In this document: in pieces, positions 41,483 to 50,521 of the stretch
Numbering within the stretch: position 1 is the first letter of the stretch
Layout of the letters: the number at the start of each line of letters is the position of its first letter
Source: Paenarthrobacter sp. AR 02
GTDB lineage: Bacteria; Actinomycetota; Actinomycetes; Actinomycetales; Micrococcaceae
Direction of reading: 5' to 3'
Assembly (NCBI RefSeq): GCF_021538675.1
Contig: NZ_JAJUKH010000016.1
Coordinates: 1 to 63,973 of the forward strand
DNA: 63,973 bases
Notes under the pieces: generated by a model
The model's input: the letters and a program-made list of their open reading frames with translations, nothing else
Databases searched by the model: none
Told to the model about the DNA's origin: nothing
Translations under genes and position numbers: made by a program

Positions 41483-42325
41483 ATGAAAGCGCGGACCGCA
41501 CTCGTGACGGGGGCATCCACAGGTATTGGTTTCGAAACCGCCATTGCCCTGAAAGCCGCCGGTTTCACCGTCTACGCGGGTGCTCGTCGCCTTGAAAAGA
41601 TGGAGCCGCTCAAAGCGTACGGAATCGTGGTCCTGTCCTTGGACGTGACCTCTGAGGAGTCCATGGCATCCGCGGTGGCATCGGTGGAAAAGGCCCATGG
41701 AAGGGTCGATGTCCTGGTGAACAACGCCGGCTATGGTTCCTATGGATCCCTCGAAGAAGTTCCCCTCGACGAAGGCCGACGCCAGTTCGAGGTCAACGTC
41801 ATGGGGCTGGCACGCATGACGCAGCTGGTGATTCCCGGTATGCGACGGGCGCGCTCCGGCAGGATCATCAACGTCTCGTCCATCGGCGGAAAAATCTACG
41901 AGCCCCTGGGCGCCTGGTATCACGGCACCAAATTCGCGGTGGAAGGCATGAGCGATTCATTGCGTTTGGAACTAAGGCCACACGGCATCGACGTGGTCAT
42001 CATCGAACCGTCCGGAACAGACTCCGAGTGGGGAACCATTGCGGGGACTGGGTTACTCGCCCGCTCCGGGGAAGGACCCTATGAAGACCACGCCCACATC
42101 GTCGCTGCGGCGTTGGCTTCCACGTCCGGGCAGGGCCATGTCCTCTCAACGCCAGCCCGGGTAGTTGCCGACACGATAGTTCGCGCCGCCAACGCAAAAC
42201 GCCCCAGGACCCGCTACCCGGTGGGCAGGGGGGCCTGGAGCGTCCTGGCGATGCGCAGAATTCTTCCGGACCGGATCTTCGACGCCGTTTTCCTGAATTT
42301 CTACAAGAGACTGGCTGGAGGCTAG
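41483..42325 (+). CDS. SDR family oxidoreductase
   Basis: 280 aa classical short-chain dehydrogenase. TGASTGIG (8-15), LVNNAGYGSYG, Ser in NVSSIGGKI and YHGTK are intact, so it should be active. The C-terminal ~60 residues (RPRTRYPVGRGAWSVLAMRRILPD) resemble the oxidoreductases often misnamed retinol or ketosteroid dehydrogenases. The substrate is unknown. AAAAGGA precedes ATG 41483. Its end overlaps the convergent cysE by 4 nt. Confidence 0.85.
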   Translation: MKARTALVTGASTGIGFETAIALKAAGFTVYAGARRLEKMEPLKAYGIVVLSLDVTSEESMASAVASVEKAHGRVDVLVNNAGYGSYGSLEEVPLDEGRRQFEVNVMGLARMTQLVIPGMRRARSGRIINVSSIGGKIYEPLGAWYHGTKFAVEGMSDSLRLELRPHGIDVVIIEPSGTDSEWGTIAGTGLLARSGEGPYEDHAHIVAAALASTSGQGHVLSTPARVVADTIVRAANAKRPRTRYPVGRGAWSVLAMRRILPDRIFDAVFLNFYKRLAGG

Positions 42326-42906
42326 ATCCGGTACTCGATATAGTACTCGGCGGGATCCACGGCAGGTTTGGTTTCGGATCGTGCATCCCGATGCCGCCAT
42401 GTGGCCGGAATCCCGGTGATGATTGATTCCGGGGGCGCATCCTTGACCACTACGGCGTTGGCACCCACAGCACTGTCCGCGCCGATGGTGATGGGACCCA
42501 GGACCTTGGCACCGGCGCCAATGGTGACCCGGTCGCCGATGGTGGGGTGCCGTTTGACCTTGGCCAAGGAGCGTCCGCCGAGCGTGACGCCGTGATAGAT
42601 CATCACGTCCTCGCCGATTTCGGCCGTCTCCCCAATGACCACTCCCATGCCGTGGTCGATGAAGAACCTCCGGCCGATGGTAGCGCCGGGATGGATTTCA
42701 ATGCCTGTCAGGAATCTGGCCAGCTGCGAAATCAGGCGGGCCGGAAAACGGAGTGCAGGGTTTTGCCACAGCCGGTGCGTCACCCGGTGTGCCCAGATGG
42801 CGTGGAGTCCGGAGTAGGCGAAAAAGTTCTCGAAAGAGCCTCGAGCCGCCGGGTCATGCGACCGGGCGGCGTCGAGGTCTTCCTTAAGCCTTGCGAAGAA
42901 GCTCAC
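42322..42906 (-). CDS. cysE: Serine O-acetyltransferase
   Basis: 194 aa. It acetylates L-serine to O-acetylserine, the substrate of CysK. It has the left-handed beta-helix hexapeptide repeats (IHPGATIG, FIDHGMGVVIGETAEIGEDV, IYHGVTLGG) with active-site His residues, and a short N-terminal helical part as in the EpsC/CysE short type. GTG 42906 has AAAGG upstream. It is 41 bp after cysK on the same strand; the pair forms the cysteine operon. Confidence 0.95.
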   Translation of the reverse strand: MSFFARLKEDLDAARSHDPAARGSFENFFAYSGLHAIWAHRVTHRLWQNPALRFPARLISQLARFLTGIEIHPGATIGRRFFIDHGMGVVIGETAEIGEDVMIYHGVTLGGRSLAKVKRHPTIGDRVTIGAGAKVLGPITIGADSAVGANAVVVKDAPPESIITGIPATWRHRDARSETKPAVDPAEYYIEYRI

Positions 42907-42947
42907 AAAGACCTTTCTACAGGAAATGAAGGCATACGGGCCGAGTT

Positions 42948-43883
42948 CTAGCCGCGGATGTCGTCGAACAGGACGGTGGAGATGTAGCGCTCTCCAAAGT
43001 CACAGACGACGGCGACAATGAGCTTGCCGGCGTTCTCGGGGCGCTTGGCCAACTCAAGGGCACCCCATACGATGGCGCCTGAGGAGATGCCGCCCAGGAT
43101 GCCTTCACGGGCACCGAGATCGCGGGCTACGCGGACCGAATCTTCCAGCGTGGCGTCAAGGACCTCGTCGTAGACGTTGGTGTCGAGGATCTCCGGCACG
43201 AAGTTGGCACCGATGCCCTGGATCTTGTGGGGACCGGGTGCGCCGCCGTTGAGGATCGCGGAGTCCTTGGGCTCAACAGCAACGATCTGCACACCAGGCT
43301 TGCGCTCCTTGAGAACCTGCCCGACGCCGGTGATGGTGCCGCCGGTGCCGACGCCGGCAACGAAGATGTCGACTTCGCCGTCGGTGTCTTCCCAGACTTC
43401 CTCGGCCGTGGTGGCGCGGTGGATGGCAGGGTTGGCCTCGTTGGCGAACTGCTGTGCCCAGATGGAGTTTTCAGTGTTGGCCACGATCTCCTGGGCCTTT
43501 TCCACTGCTCCGCGCATGCCTTCGGAACCCGGGGTCAGAACGATCTCGGCACCGTAGGCGCGCAGCATGACGCGGCGCTCAGTGGACATGGTCTCGGGCA
43601 TGGTCAGGATGACCTTGTAGCCGCGTGCAGCGCCGACCAGTGCCAGGGCGATGCCGGTGTTGCCGGAGGTGCCTTCCACGATGGTTCCGCCGGGCTTCAA
43701 GGCGCCGGACTTCTCAGCGGCATCAATGATGGCTACGCCGATGCGGTCCTTGACGCTGTTGGCAGGGTTGTAGAACTCAAGCTTGACCGCAACGGTGGCG
43801 TCAAGGCCTTCGGTGAGCCGGTTCAAACGGACCAGCGGTGTGCGACCGACCAGCTGCGTGACGTCGTCGTAGATCCTTGCCAT
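42948..43883 (-). CDS. cysK: Cysteine synthase A
   Basis: PLP enzyme making cysteine from O-acetylserine and sulfide. 311 aa. The PLP Lys is in NPANSVKDRIG, the substrate loop is EGTSGNTGIAL and the phosphate cradle is GVGTGGTITG; all are canonical. It lies upstream of cysE. The 66-bp gap to msrA holds its likely start signals; no riboswitch is visible. Confidence 0.96.
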   Translation of the reverse strand: MARIYDDVTQLVGRTPLVRLNRLTEGLDATVAVKLEFYNPANSVKDRIGVAIIDAAEKSGALKPGGTIVEGTSGNTGIALALVGAARGYKVILTMPETMSTERRVMLRAYGAEIVLTPGSEGMRGAVEKAQEIVANTENSIWAQQFANEANPAIHRATTAEEVWEDTDGEVDIFVAGVGTGGTITGVGQVLKERKPGVQIVAVEPKDSAILNGGAPGPHKIQGIGANFVPEILDTNVYDEVLDATLEDSVRVARDLGAREGILGGISSGAIVWGALELAKRPENAGKLIVAVVCDFGERYISTVLFDDIRG

Positions 43884-43949
43884 GAAGATTATGCCTATCT
43901 CTGAGGAGGGAATGCTGAGGTCAGCCTAACGAGCCGGATCGAAACCCTG

Positions 43950-44474
43950 CTAAGCAGTAAGCCACGCAGAGTAATATTTCCGCGCCTTCGCCAGTTTCGG
44001 GTTAATAATCACCTGGCAGTAGCCCTGGTAGGGGAACTTGGCGTAGTAATTCTGGTGCACTTCTTCGGCTTCATAAAAGTCGGGGAGTCGACTTACTTCG
44101 GTCACAATCGGGTCGGACCAGAGGGCCTGGGCGCGCTCGATTGCTTCTTCGAACAGCACCTTCTCTTCGGTGGTGGTGTAGAACATCGACGAACGGTACT
44201 GGGTGCCGACGTCGTAACCCTGCCGGTTCAGGGTGGTGGGGTCGTGCAGGGCGAAGAACATGTCCAGGATGACTTCCTCCGGAACAACTGTTTCGTCGAA
44301 GGTCACGGCCACCACCTCCGCGTGGCCGGTGGTTCCGGAACAGACTTCGTAGTAGTCGGGATTGCGGACATGACCGCCGGTGTAGCCGGAAACAACCGAG
44401 CTGACGCCGCGGGTTTTTTGGTAAACGGCATCCAGGCACCAGAAGCAGCCGCCGCCGAGTACGAAAGTTTTCAT
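43950..44474 (-). CDS. msrA: Peptide-methionine (S)-S-oxide reductase MsrA
   Basis: Reduces methionine-S-sulfoxide in proteins. 174 aa. The catalytic Cys is in GGGCFWCLDAVY, followed by GYTGG and GTTGHAEVV. A resolving Cys may be that in YQGYCQV. It lies upstream of cysK on the same strand, fitting a sulfur and oxidative-stress group. It diverges from the Nif3-like gene. Confidence 0.96.
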   Translation of the reverse strand: MKTFVLGGGCFWCLDAVYQKTRGVSSVVSGYTGGHVRNPDYYEVCSGTTGHAEVVAVTFDETVVPEEVILDMFFALHDPTTLNRQGYDVGTQYRSSMFYTTTEEKVLFEEAIERAQALWSDPIVTEVSRLPDFYEAEEVHQNYYAKFPYQGYCQVIINPKLAKARKYYSAWLTA

Positions 44475-44588
44475 GTTCTCTTCAATGGATCGGAGGGCGT
44501 GATGATTCCCGCAACACCTTACGGGACAATAACGGCGACGCCGGGTGGCGGGACTGCCTGATTCGGTCCGGTAGGTAAGAATAAGAGT

Positions 44589-45500
44589 ATGGAAGCAGAA
44601 GACACTGACATTTCTGATGCGGATTCCGGCGAAGATGACGGAGCAGTTGAGGCCACGGGGGAACCCACGCTCGGTCAGGTGTTACTGGCCGTGGAGGAGC
44701 TCTGGCCGGAGTCGCTGGCGGAGGAGTGGGACGAAGTCGGCCTGGTAGCGGGCCGCCCCAATGTTCCGGTAAGCAAGGTCCTCTTTGCCGTGGATCCCAC
44801 CCTGGAAGTCATCGACGAAGCCATCGAATGGGGTGCCGAGCTGCTGATAACGCACCACCCCCTACTGCTCAAAGGCGTGAATTCCGTAGCGGCCACGTCA
44901 GCCAAGGGCCTGGCTATCCATCGCCTCATCGAGGCCGGGACGGGATTGCTGACTGTTCATACCAACGGTGACTCAGCCGTCGGAGGGGTGTCCGACGTCC
45001 TGGCAGACGCCTTCGGCCTGGAGAACGTCACGCCCCTGACTCCGGCCAGCAATGGACTGCCCGAAGAGGGGATCGGCAGGGTAGGTGACCTTCCTGACCT
45101 GGAAACACTCGGTGATTTTGCAGCCCGTGTCTTTGAAATGCTCCCGGCAGTGGCCGGTGGCGTGAGGGTTGCCGGCGATAAGGACGGCCTGGTGCGCAGG
45201 GTGGCGGTATGCGGCGGCGCAGGCGATAGTTTGCTTCCCGCTGTCCGCGCCAGCCACGCAGACGTGTACGTGACTGCGGACATGCGCCACCATCCGGCCT
45301 CCGAGGCCCGTGAGGGCGCCACGAACGGTCGTCCCTACTTGATAGACGTTTCACATTTCGCCAGCGAATGGCTGTGGCTCCCAGCTGCCGCCGAGGCCTT
45401 GGGGAACGTGCTCGCAGACCAGGGTTTCGACGTCGAGATCCGTGTCAGCAGCACCAATAGCGATCCCTGGGACTTCATACTGACTCCCGGCGGGGACTAG
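44589..45500 (+). CDS. Nif3-like dinuclear metal-centre hexameric protein
   Basis: 303 aa, DUF34/NIF3 family. Metal ligands appear in LLITHHPLLLKG (His-His), VHTNGDSA and DVSHFASEW (His and Glu). The acidic first ~25 residues are an extra tail. The family is conserved but its function is unsettled (GTP cyclohydrolase-like fold). AAGAAT or TAAGAA lies 6-7 nt before ATG 44589, a weak leaderless candidate. It is probably co-transcribed with the next gene. Confidence 0.9.
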   Translation: MEAEDTDISDADSGEDDGAVEATGEPTLGQVLLAVEELWPESLAEEWDEVGLVAGRPNVPVSKVLFAVDPTLEVIDEAIEWGAELLITHHPLLLKGVNSVAATSAKGLAIHRLIEAGTGLLTVHTNGDSAVGGVSDVLADAFGLENVTPLTPASNGLPEEGIGRVGDLPDLETLGDFAARVFEMLPAVAGGVRVAGDKDGLVRRVAVCGGAGDSLLPAVRASHADVYVTADMRHHPASEAREGATNGRPYLIDVSHFASEWLWLPAAAEALGNVLADQGFDVEIRVSSTNSDPWDFILTPGGD

Positions 45501-45589
45501 AGTCTAGAAAGATATGGGCAGCCCCGACAGATAGGGGTTGTCATGCCGCTCCTGATCTCCGGGACCGGCAGTGACAAGCGGAGGTAAGC

Positions 45590-46327
45590 GTGGCGAAAGC
45601 AGCACCGGCAGAACAATACAAATTGCTTGAACTGCAGGGGCTCGACGCCAAGCTCAAGTCGTTGGCCGGCCGTCGCCGCGTACTGGAAACGGATCCACGC
45701 ATCACCGACCTCACCGACGCCCTGAACGTGGCAAACGGTGAACTGGGAGCGGCCAAGGTCGCCGTGCACGATGCCGAGGCGGAATTGCGTCGGGCCGAGG
45801 CTGATGTGGAACAGGTGGCTACGCGCATCGAACGCGACGAAGCCCGGCTCAATAGCGGTACGGGCCTGTCCAAGGACCTGGTGGCGCTTCAGAGCGACAT
45901 TGCCTCGCTGAACAAGCGCCGCTCCGACCTTGAGGACGTCGAGCTGGAGATCCTTGAGCGCTTGGACACCCTTCGCGAACGCCAGACCGCCCAGCAGGCG
46001 ATCGTTGATGACATTCAAGGTTCCTTTGGCAGCATCCGCGCGGAGCTCGATGAGGCCATAGCCGAAATTGCCGCCGAAGAGACCGTCGTTCGTGGACAGC
46101 GGGCCGCTTTTGCAGAGTCCCTGGACGCCGGGCTCCTGGCAATCTACGAGAAGACCATTGCCAAGCGGGGAGTGGGCGCCGCTCGGTTGTTCCATGGCAA
46201 ATCCGAAGGCTCCGGCATGATGCTGAGCCCGGGGGACCTCGCGGAAGTCAAGGCTGCTGCAGAGGACGACATTGTCTTTTGCCCGGACTCGGGAGTAATC
46301 CTGGTCCGTTCGGCAGAGTGGAACTAG
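45590..46327 (+). CDS. CdsZ/zinc-ribbon-family coiled-coil protein with degenerate zinc ribbon
   Basis: 245 aa. A long antiparallel coiled coil (residues ~10-175) is followed by the C4-type zinc-ribbon domain of the family that usually follows Nif3 genes. In the family the ribbon carries two Cys pairs; here the first pair region reads HGKSEGSGMMLSP (no Cys) and the second reads CPDSGVILVR (one Cys), so three of four ligands are gone. GGAGG precedes GTG 45590. Family members are linked to RNA or ribosome binding; activity without zinc is uncertain. Confidence 0.82.
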   Translation: MAKAAPAEQYKLLELQGLDAKLKSLAGRRRVLETDPRITDLTDALNVANGELGAAKVAVHDAEAELRRAEADVEQVATRIERDEARLNSGTGLSKDLVALQSDIASLNKRRSDLEDVELEILERLDTLRERQTAQQAIVDDIQGSFGSIRAELDEAIAEIAAEETVVRGQRAAFAESLDAGLLAIYEKTIAKRGVGAARLFHGKSEGSGMMLSPGDLAEVKAAAEDDIVFCPDSGVILVRSAEWN

Positions 46328-46339
46328 GCCGGACCGACC

Positions 46340-47119
46340 CTAGTTGGGCCCAACCTGGCCAGCCAGGATGATGTTGAGTGCGTGCGGCTTGCGGGCCGTG
46401 CCCTCCACCAATTCCGTGATCCACATTTCGCTGGCTGCCTTGGCCAGTTGTGCCGGCGTGGCCGGCGCCTTGCCGCGCCGTGTCAGAAGGTGCCGGGCCA
46501 GTTCACCCCGGGTGTGTTTGGCGAAGTGGCTGACCACCGTACGTTTGCCGTTTGCCTCACTGAAAACGTTGACGTTTACTGTCTGGGCGGCGGGGGGAGC
46601 CCAGGCAGCTGCGTAGGTGCTCGACCGGCAATCCACCACCAGTTCGCCTTCAGCCCGTTTGGCGAGGACGGCGTTAAGCTGCGGCTTCCAGTAGGAGGCG
46701 AGGCGTCCGACGTCGGGCAGTGCAGTTCCCATGGACAGCCGGTAGGCGGGCACTTGGTCCCCAAAACCAATGGCGCCCCACAAAGCGGAGATCACCAGGA
46801 TGGATTCGGTGGCTTTGCGTCGTTGGGTTGCGGTCATGCTCTTATAGCCCAAGGCGTCATAAAGGACGCCGGAATACACCTGGTGCGCCGGGGCAGCCGG
46901 TTCGGCATGCAGCCGGGTGTTACGTTCGACGTCGTCCCGCAAGGAAGCGCCGACGCCCAGCAGCGTCAGGGCATCGTCATGCGCGCTCACCGTCCCCAGG
47001 GCCTCAAGAACCGTGGCGCGGTGCTGGTTCAGCTCGGGGAAACTCAGCGACTCCCAATTGATCGCGGGACCTTTGGTGGCAGGGGTCTTGCCTTCGGAAG
47101 GCGGAAGCAGAATCAGCAC
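46340..47119 (-). CDS. yaaA: Peroxide stress protein YaaA (DUF328 family)
   Basis: 259 aa. LILLPPSEGKT at the N-terminus and YSGVLYDALGYKSM, ISALWGAIGFGDQVPAYRLSMG mark the YaaA family, which limits free iron and DNA damage under peroxide stress. GTG 47119 lies 6 nt after TAATAT (47126-47131), so the mRNA is probably leaderless. It converges with the zinc-ribbon gene (12-bp gap) and diverges from rnpB. Confidence 0.93.
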   Translation of the reverse strand: MLILLPPSEGKTPATKGPAINWESLSFPELNQHRATVLEALGTVSAHDDALTLLGVGASLRDDVERNTRLHAEPAAPAHQVYSGVLYDALGYKSMTATQRRKATESILVISALWGAIGFGDQVPAYRLSMGTALPDVGRLASYWKPQLNAVLAKRAEGELVVDCRSSTYAAAWAPPAAQTVNVNVFSEANGKRTVVSHFAKHTRGELARHLLTRRGKAPATPAQLAKAASEMWITELVEGTARKPHALNIILAGQVGPN

Positions 47120-47171
47120 CAGTCGATATTACGCCGGACTTTCCAAGCTCCCGACGCCGGTAGACTTGATG

Positions 47172-47568
47172 GCGGATGGGTCGACCAGGCGGTCGCGCGT
47201 CACGAAAGTGGCTCGAGGAACGTCCGGGCTCCGCAGGGCAGGGTGGTGGGTAACGCCCACTCGGGGTAACCCGCAGGCCAGTGCCACAGAGAACAGACCG
47301 CCTGCGCCCGGTGATGCTTGCATCATGGGGCAGCAGGTAAGGGTGAAACGGTGGTGTAAGAGACCACCAGCTCCCTGGGTGACCGGGGAGGCTAGGTAAA
47401 CCCCACCCGGAGCAAGGCCAGACAGGACACGTTTGAGGGCTGCCCGCCCGAGTGTCCGGGTAGGCTGCTGGAGGGCGTCGGCAACGGCGTTCGTAGATGG
47501 ATGGCCGCTACTCACTTTCCGGTAACGGAAGTGATGACAGAACCCGGCGTATCGGTCGACCCATCCAT
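47172..47568 (+). ncRNA. rnpB: RNase P RNA (bacterial class A)
   Basis: Catalytic RNA that matures tRNA 5' ends. The ends pair as P1: GGATGGGTCGACC (47174-47186) with GGTCGACCCATCC (47554-47566). Conserved regions include GAGGAACGTCCGGGCTCC near the 5' end (P4/CR-I) and ACAGAACCCGGCGTA near 47537 (CR-V). About 395 nt, normal size. The exact ends are estimated from P1. Confidence 0.95.
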
Positions 47569-47669
47569 TTATGACCAGCGCAAACACTGCGTGTGAGTGA
47601 TTTCACGCCTTCGAAAGTCCTGCCACCGGTCCTTCCGCCCTAGAATAGGTACTGAACGTAGATGTTCTG

Positions 47670-47706
47670 CCGCCGGGACTGCGTTCGCAGCCGGCGGATT
47701 TTCTTT
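47670..47706 (+). terminator. Terminator downstream of rnpB
   Basis: CCGCCGG (47670-47676) pairs with CCGGCGG (47691-47697), with an inner CTGCG/CGCAG stem, then ATTTTCTTT. It lies 100 nt after rnpB and before the GAPDH gene. Confidence 0.75.
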
Positions 47707-47830
47707 GCTCTCGTTCAAGGCGCTGTGGGTGGACCGAAGCCCGCCGGCGCATGTGCCGCAGGACTACTCCGGGCGGCCGCTGCCATCTGCATACGAGGAC
47801 GTATGTGGTTGACCCAAGGAAGGTAGTTCT

Positions 47831-49318
47831 GTGAGCCAGACGTCAGATTCTTGTCTTGATAAGTGGATGGGCCGGGAGGCTCTCGCCGAGGCCATGATTC
47901 CGGTGATCGGCCGGTTGTACCGGGAAAACAACGTGGTCACCAGCATCCACGGCCGGAGCTTGATTAACAAGTCCACCATGAACATCCTGAAGGCTCACCG
48001 CTTCGCGCGCCGGATGAGCAACCACGAGCTCCTGCTCGAAGAAACCGCACCCCTGCTCAACGCTTTGTCCGAGTTGGAGTTGGGCGCTGCTGCTATCGAC
48101 ATTGCGCGTCTGACGGAGAAGTACCGGGCTGAAGGCAATGGCGCCTCCCTGGACGAGTACTTGCGTGCGGAACTTGCCGACGTCGTTGGCAAGCGCGGCG
48201 CTGACGACCGCACCAGCACCGACGTCGTCCTTTACGGCTTCGGCCGGATCGGCCGCCTGCTGGCGCGCCTGCTCATTGAAAAGGCCGGTGGCGGCCACGG
48301 TCTTCGACTCCGTGCGATCGTTGTTCGCAAGGGCGCCGAGAACGACCTCGTCAAGCGCGCAAGCCTGCTGCGCCGCGATTCTGTCCACGGATCCTTCGAG
48401 GGCACCATCCGCGTGGACGAGGAAGCCAACACCATCACGGCCAACGGCGTCCAGGTCCAGGTGATCTACTCGGACAACCCCGCCACGGTGGACTACACCG
48501 CGTACGGCATCAAGGATGCCTTGGTTGTGGACAACACCGGCCGCTGGCGCGACGCCGAAGGCCTCTCCCAGCACCTGCAGAGCAAGGGCGTCGCCCGCGT
48601 ACTGCTCACGGCTCCGGGCAAGGGCGAACTCAAGAACATCGTCCACGGCATCAACCACCGGGACATTAACGACGACGACAAGATTGTCACCGCCGCATCC
48701 TGCACCACCAACGCCATCACCCCGGTGCTGAAGGCCATCAACGACAAGTTCGGCATCATCCACGGCCACGTGGAAACCGTCCACTCGTTCACGAACGACC
48801 AGAACCTGATCGACAACTTCCATAAGGGCGATCGCCGCGGACGCTCTGCTGCGCTGAACATGGTCATCACCGAAACCGGTGCTGCCAAGGCTGTGGCCAA
48901 GGCTCTGCCCGAACTGCAGGGCAAGCTCACAGGTAACGCCATCCGCGTTCCCACCCCGGACGTTTCCATGGCCATCCTCAACCTGAACCTTGAGAACGGC
49001 ACGACGCGCGACGAGGTGAACGACTTCCTCCGTGAGATGTCCCTGCACTCGGACCTGCGCAAGCAGATCGACTACATCGACTCGCCCGATGTTGTTTCCA
49101 CGGACTTCGTCGGATCCCGCCGCGCGGGCATTGTTGATGGCCTTGCAACCATCTCCAACGACAAGAACCTGGTGCTCTACGTTTGGTACGACAACGAATT
49201 CGGCTACTCATGCCAGGTTGTCCGCGTCATGGAGGAAATGGCCGGAGTCAACCCGCCGTCATTCCCCGCCAAGGACGTGATTGCTCCCATCGCGTTGCTG
49301 GAAACGGCTGACGCTTAA
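47831..49318 (+). CDS. Glyceraldehyde-3-phosphate dehydrogenase, long form
   Basis: 495 aa, against ~335 for the usual enzyme. An extra N-terminal domain of ~128 residues (MSQTSDSCLDKWMGREALAEAMIPVIG...) precedes the NAD motif VLYGFGRIGRLLARLL. The catalytic Cys is in AASCTTNAITPV, and WYDNEFGYSCQVV is present. This long type is typical of some actinobacteria and Bacteroidetes and may favour the gluconeogenic direction or NADP (not shown). AAGGAAGG precedes GTG 47831. Confidence 0.92.
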   Translation: MSQTSDSCLDKWMGREALAEAMIPVIGRLYRENNVVTSIHGRSLINKSTMNILKAHRFARRMSNHELLLEETAPLLNALSELELGAAAIDIARLTEKYRAEGNGASLDEYLRAELADVVGKRGADDRTSTDVVLYGFGRIGRLLARLLIEKAGGGHGLRLRAIVVRKGAENDLVKRASLLRRDSVHGSFEGTIRVDEEANTITANGVQVQVIYSDNPATVDYTAYGIKDALVVDNTGRWRDAEGLSQHLQSKGVARVLLTAPGKGELKNIVHGINHRDINDDDKIVTAASCTTNAITPVLKAINDKFGIIHGHVETVHSFTNDQNLIDNFHKGDRRGRSAALNMVITETGAAKAVAKALPELQGKLTGNAIRVPTPDVSMAILNLNLENGTTRDEVNDFLREMSLHSDLRKQIDYIDSPDVVSTDFVGSRRAGIVDGLATISNDKNLVLYVWYDNEFGYSCQVVRVMEEMAGVNPPSFPAKDVIAPIALLETADA

Positions 49319-49337
49319 GCAACCAAAACTATTTAGG

Positions 49338-49375
49338 GGTTTCCCGGCTGTGTCACTGGCCACAGCCGGGAAACC
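49338..49375 (+). terminator. Hairpin terminator after GAPDH gene
   Basis: A perfect 15-bp stem (49338-49352 with 49361-49375) and an 8-nt loop. The T-tract is absent (TGATC follows), so termination may be partial. Confidence 0.65.
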
Positions 49376-49391
49376 TGATCAAAATGGGCTC

Positions 49392-49601
49392 ATGGACAAC
49401 GAATCAACCCTTGAGCACGAAACCACTCTCGAACACGCGCTGGACGTTGCGCGGGCCAACCATAAGCAGGCCCAAAAACTCCTCGATCAGGCAGTCGCAG
49501 CCAATGCCGCCGGTGACGTCCCGGATCAGCGCGTTGAACAGCTGCGCGCATTGCTCGAAGTAGCAACCGAAGACCTTCAGCGCGTGATGCGGGAGCAATA
49601 G
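49392..49601 (+). CDS. Small hypothetical protein
   Basis: 69 aa, acidic, predicted to be one or two amphipathic helices (LEHALDVARANHKQAQKLLDQAVAA...VEQLRALLEVATEDLQRVM) with no Cys, no signal peptide. I do not recognise a family. ATG 49392 is 6 nt after CAAAAT (49380-49385), which fits the leaderless pattern of the window and argues that it is a real gene. No neighbours share an operon with it. Confidence 0.6.
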   Translation: MDNESTLEHETTLEHALDVARANHKQAQKLLDQAVAANAAGDVPDQRVEQLRALLEVATEDLQRVMREQ

Positions 49602-49720
49602 AGCCCCACATCAGCGTCGTCACAGTGTGACTTCTCCTCCACACTGTGGATATTGCTCTGGCTGTCGGGGCCTTGTCCTACGCTCGTAGGACATTGCCTG
49701 CCCCCACTGGACGGAGTCCC

Positions 49721-50521
49721 TTGAGCATCACCTGGTCAGCCTACAAACGCGCCCGGCGCAGGTCGCGTCACGCCTGGGTCATTCTGGCTTTCGCAGCAAC
49801 AGCAGTGGTGTCGGGCTTGGCCTGGTTCTTCACCACCGGCCAGTTTGGCGTCGCCGATCCCTGGGCAGCGGGCCCCAGCGAGGCGCCCGTCTTCGATGCG
49901 ACATTCATGAAACCGGTCAAGGGCGCAGCTCCCGTTGTTGCCGAAAGTGCAAGCATGGCCTTGGAGCGGCTTCCCGTGAAAGGCAGGGCACCGAAGTCTG
50001 ACTATGACAGGGCAGCTTTCGGCCAGGCCTGGGCGGACATGGACCACAATGGATGCGACACCCGGAACGACATCCTGCACAGGGATCTTACGGACGTTGA
50101 ATTCACGGCCGGCTCCTCCTGCAAGGTCGCCGGGGGAGTCTTCGAGGAACCCTACACGGGTGCCCACGTGACGTTCCGAAGGGGTCAGGACACCAGCGCG
50201 GCAGTCCAGATCGACCACGTCGTGGCCCTGGCCGATGCCTGGCAGAAAGGTGCCCAGGAACTCACAGCACAGCAGCGGCAAACGTTGGCCAACGATCCCC
50301 TGAACCTCATCGCAGCTGATGGTCCGGCGAACGTCAAGAAAGGAGCCGGCGACGCCGCGACCTGGCTACCGGCTAACAAGAACTTCCGGTGCCACTACAT
50401 AGCGCGTCAAATTTCGGTGAAGACTGCCTACAGGCTCTGGGTCACTGCGGCCGAAAAGGACGCGATGAAGCGGGTACTCTCCGGATGCCCTGAGCAACAA
50501 ACCATCTACAACGCCAGGTGA
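49721..50521 (+). CDS. Membrane-anchored or secreted HNH endonuclease (DUF1524 type)
   Basis: 266 aa. A basic N-terminus (YKRARRRSRHAW) precedes one hydrophobic segment (~19-36) with no clear signal-peptidase site, so the nuclease domain is probably outside the membrane. The HNH core shows QIDHVVALADAW, NDPLNLIAADGPANVKKGAGD and ATWLPANK. Four Cys outside the core (for example NGCDTR, SSCKV) may form disulfides, in keeping with export. TTG 49721 has GGAG upstream. It may digest extracellular DNA. Its 3' end overlaps the next, convergent gene by 16 bp. Confidence 0.82.
   Translation: MSITWSAYKRARRRSRHAWVILAFAATAVVSGLAWFFTTGQFGVADPWAAGPSEAPVFDATFMKPVKGAAPVVAESASMALERLPVKGRAPKSDYDRAAFGQAWADMDHNGCDTRNDILHRDLTDVEFTAGSSCKVAGGVFEEPYTGAHVTFRRGQDTSAAVQIDHVVALADAWQKGAQELTAQQRQTLANDPLNLIAADGPANVKKGAGDAATWLPANKNFRCHYIARQISVKTAYRLWVTAAEKDAMKRVLSGCPEQQTIYNAR

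Noticed and set aside
49721..50521. HNH gene as a restriction or homing endonuclease
   Set aside because: It has a membrane segment and no methyltransferase, specificity or intron/intein context.
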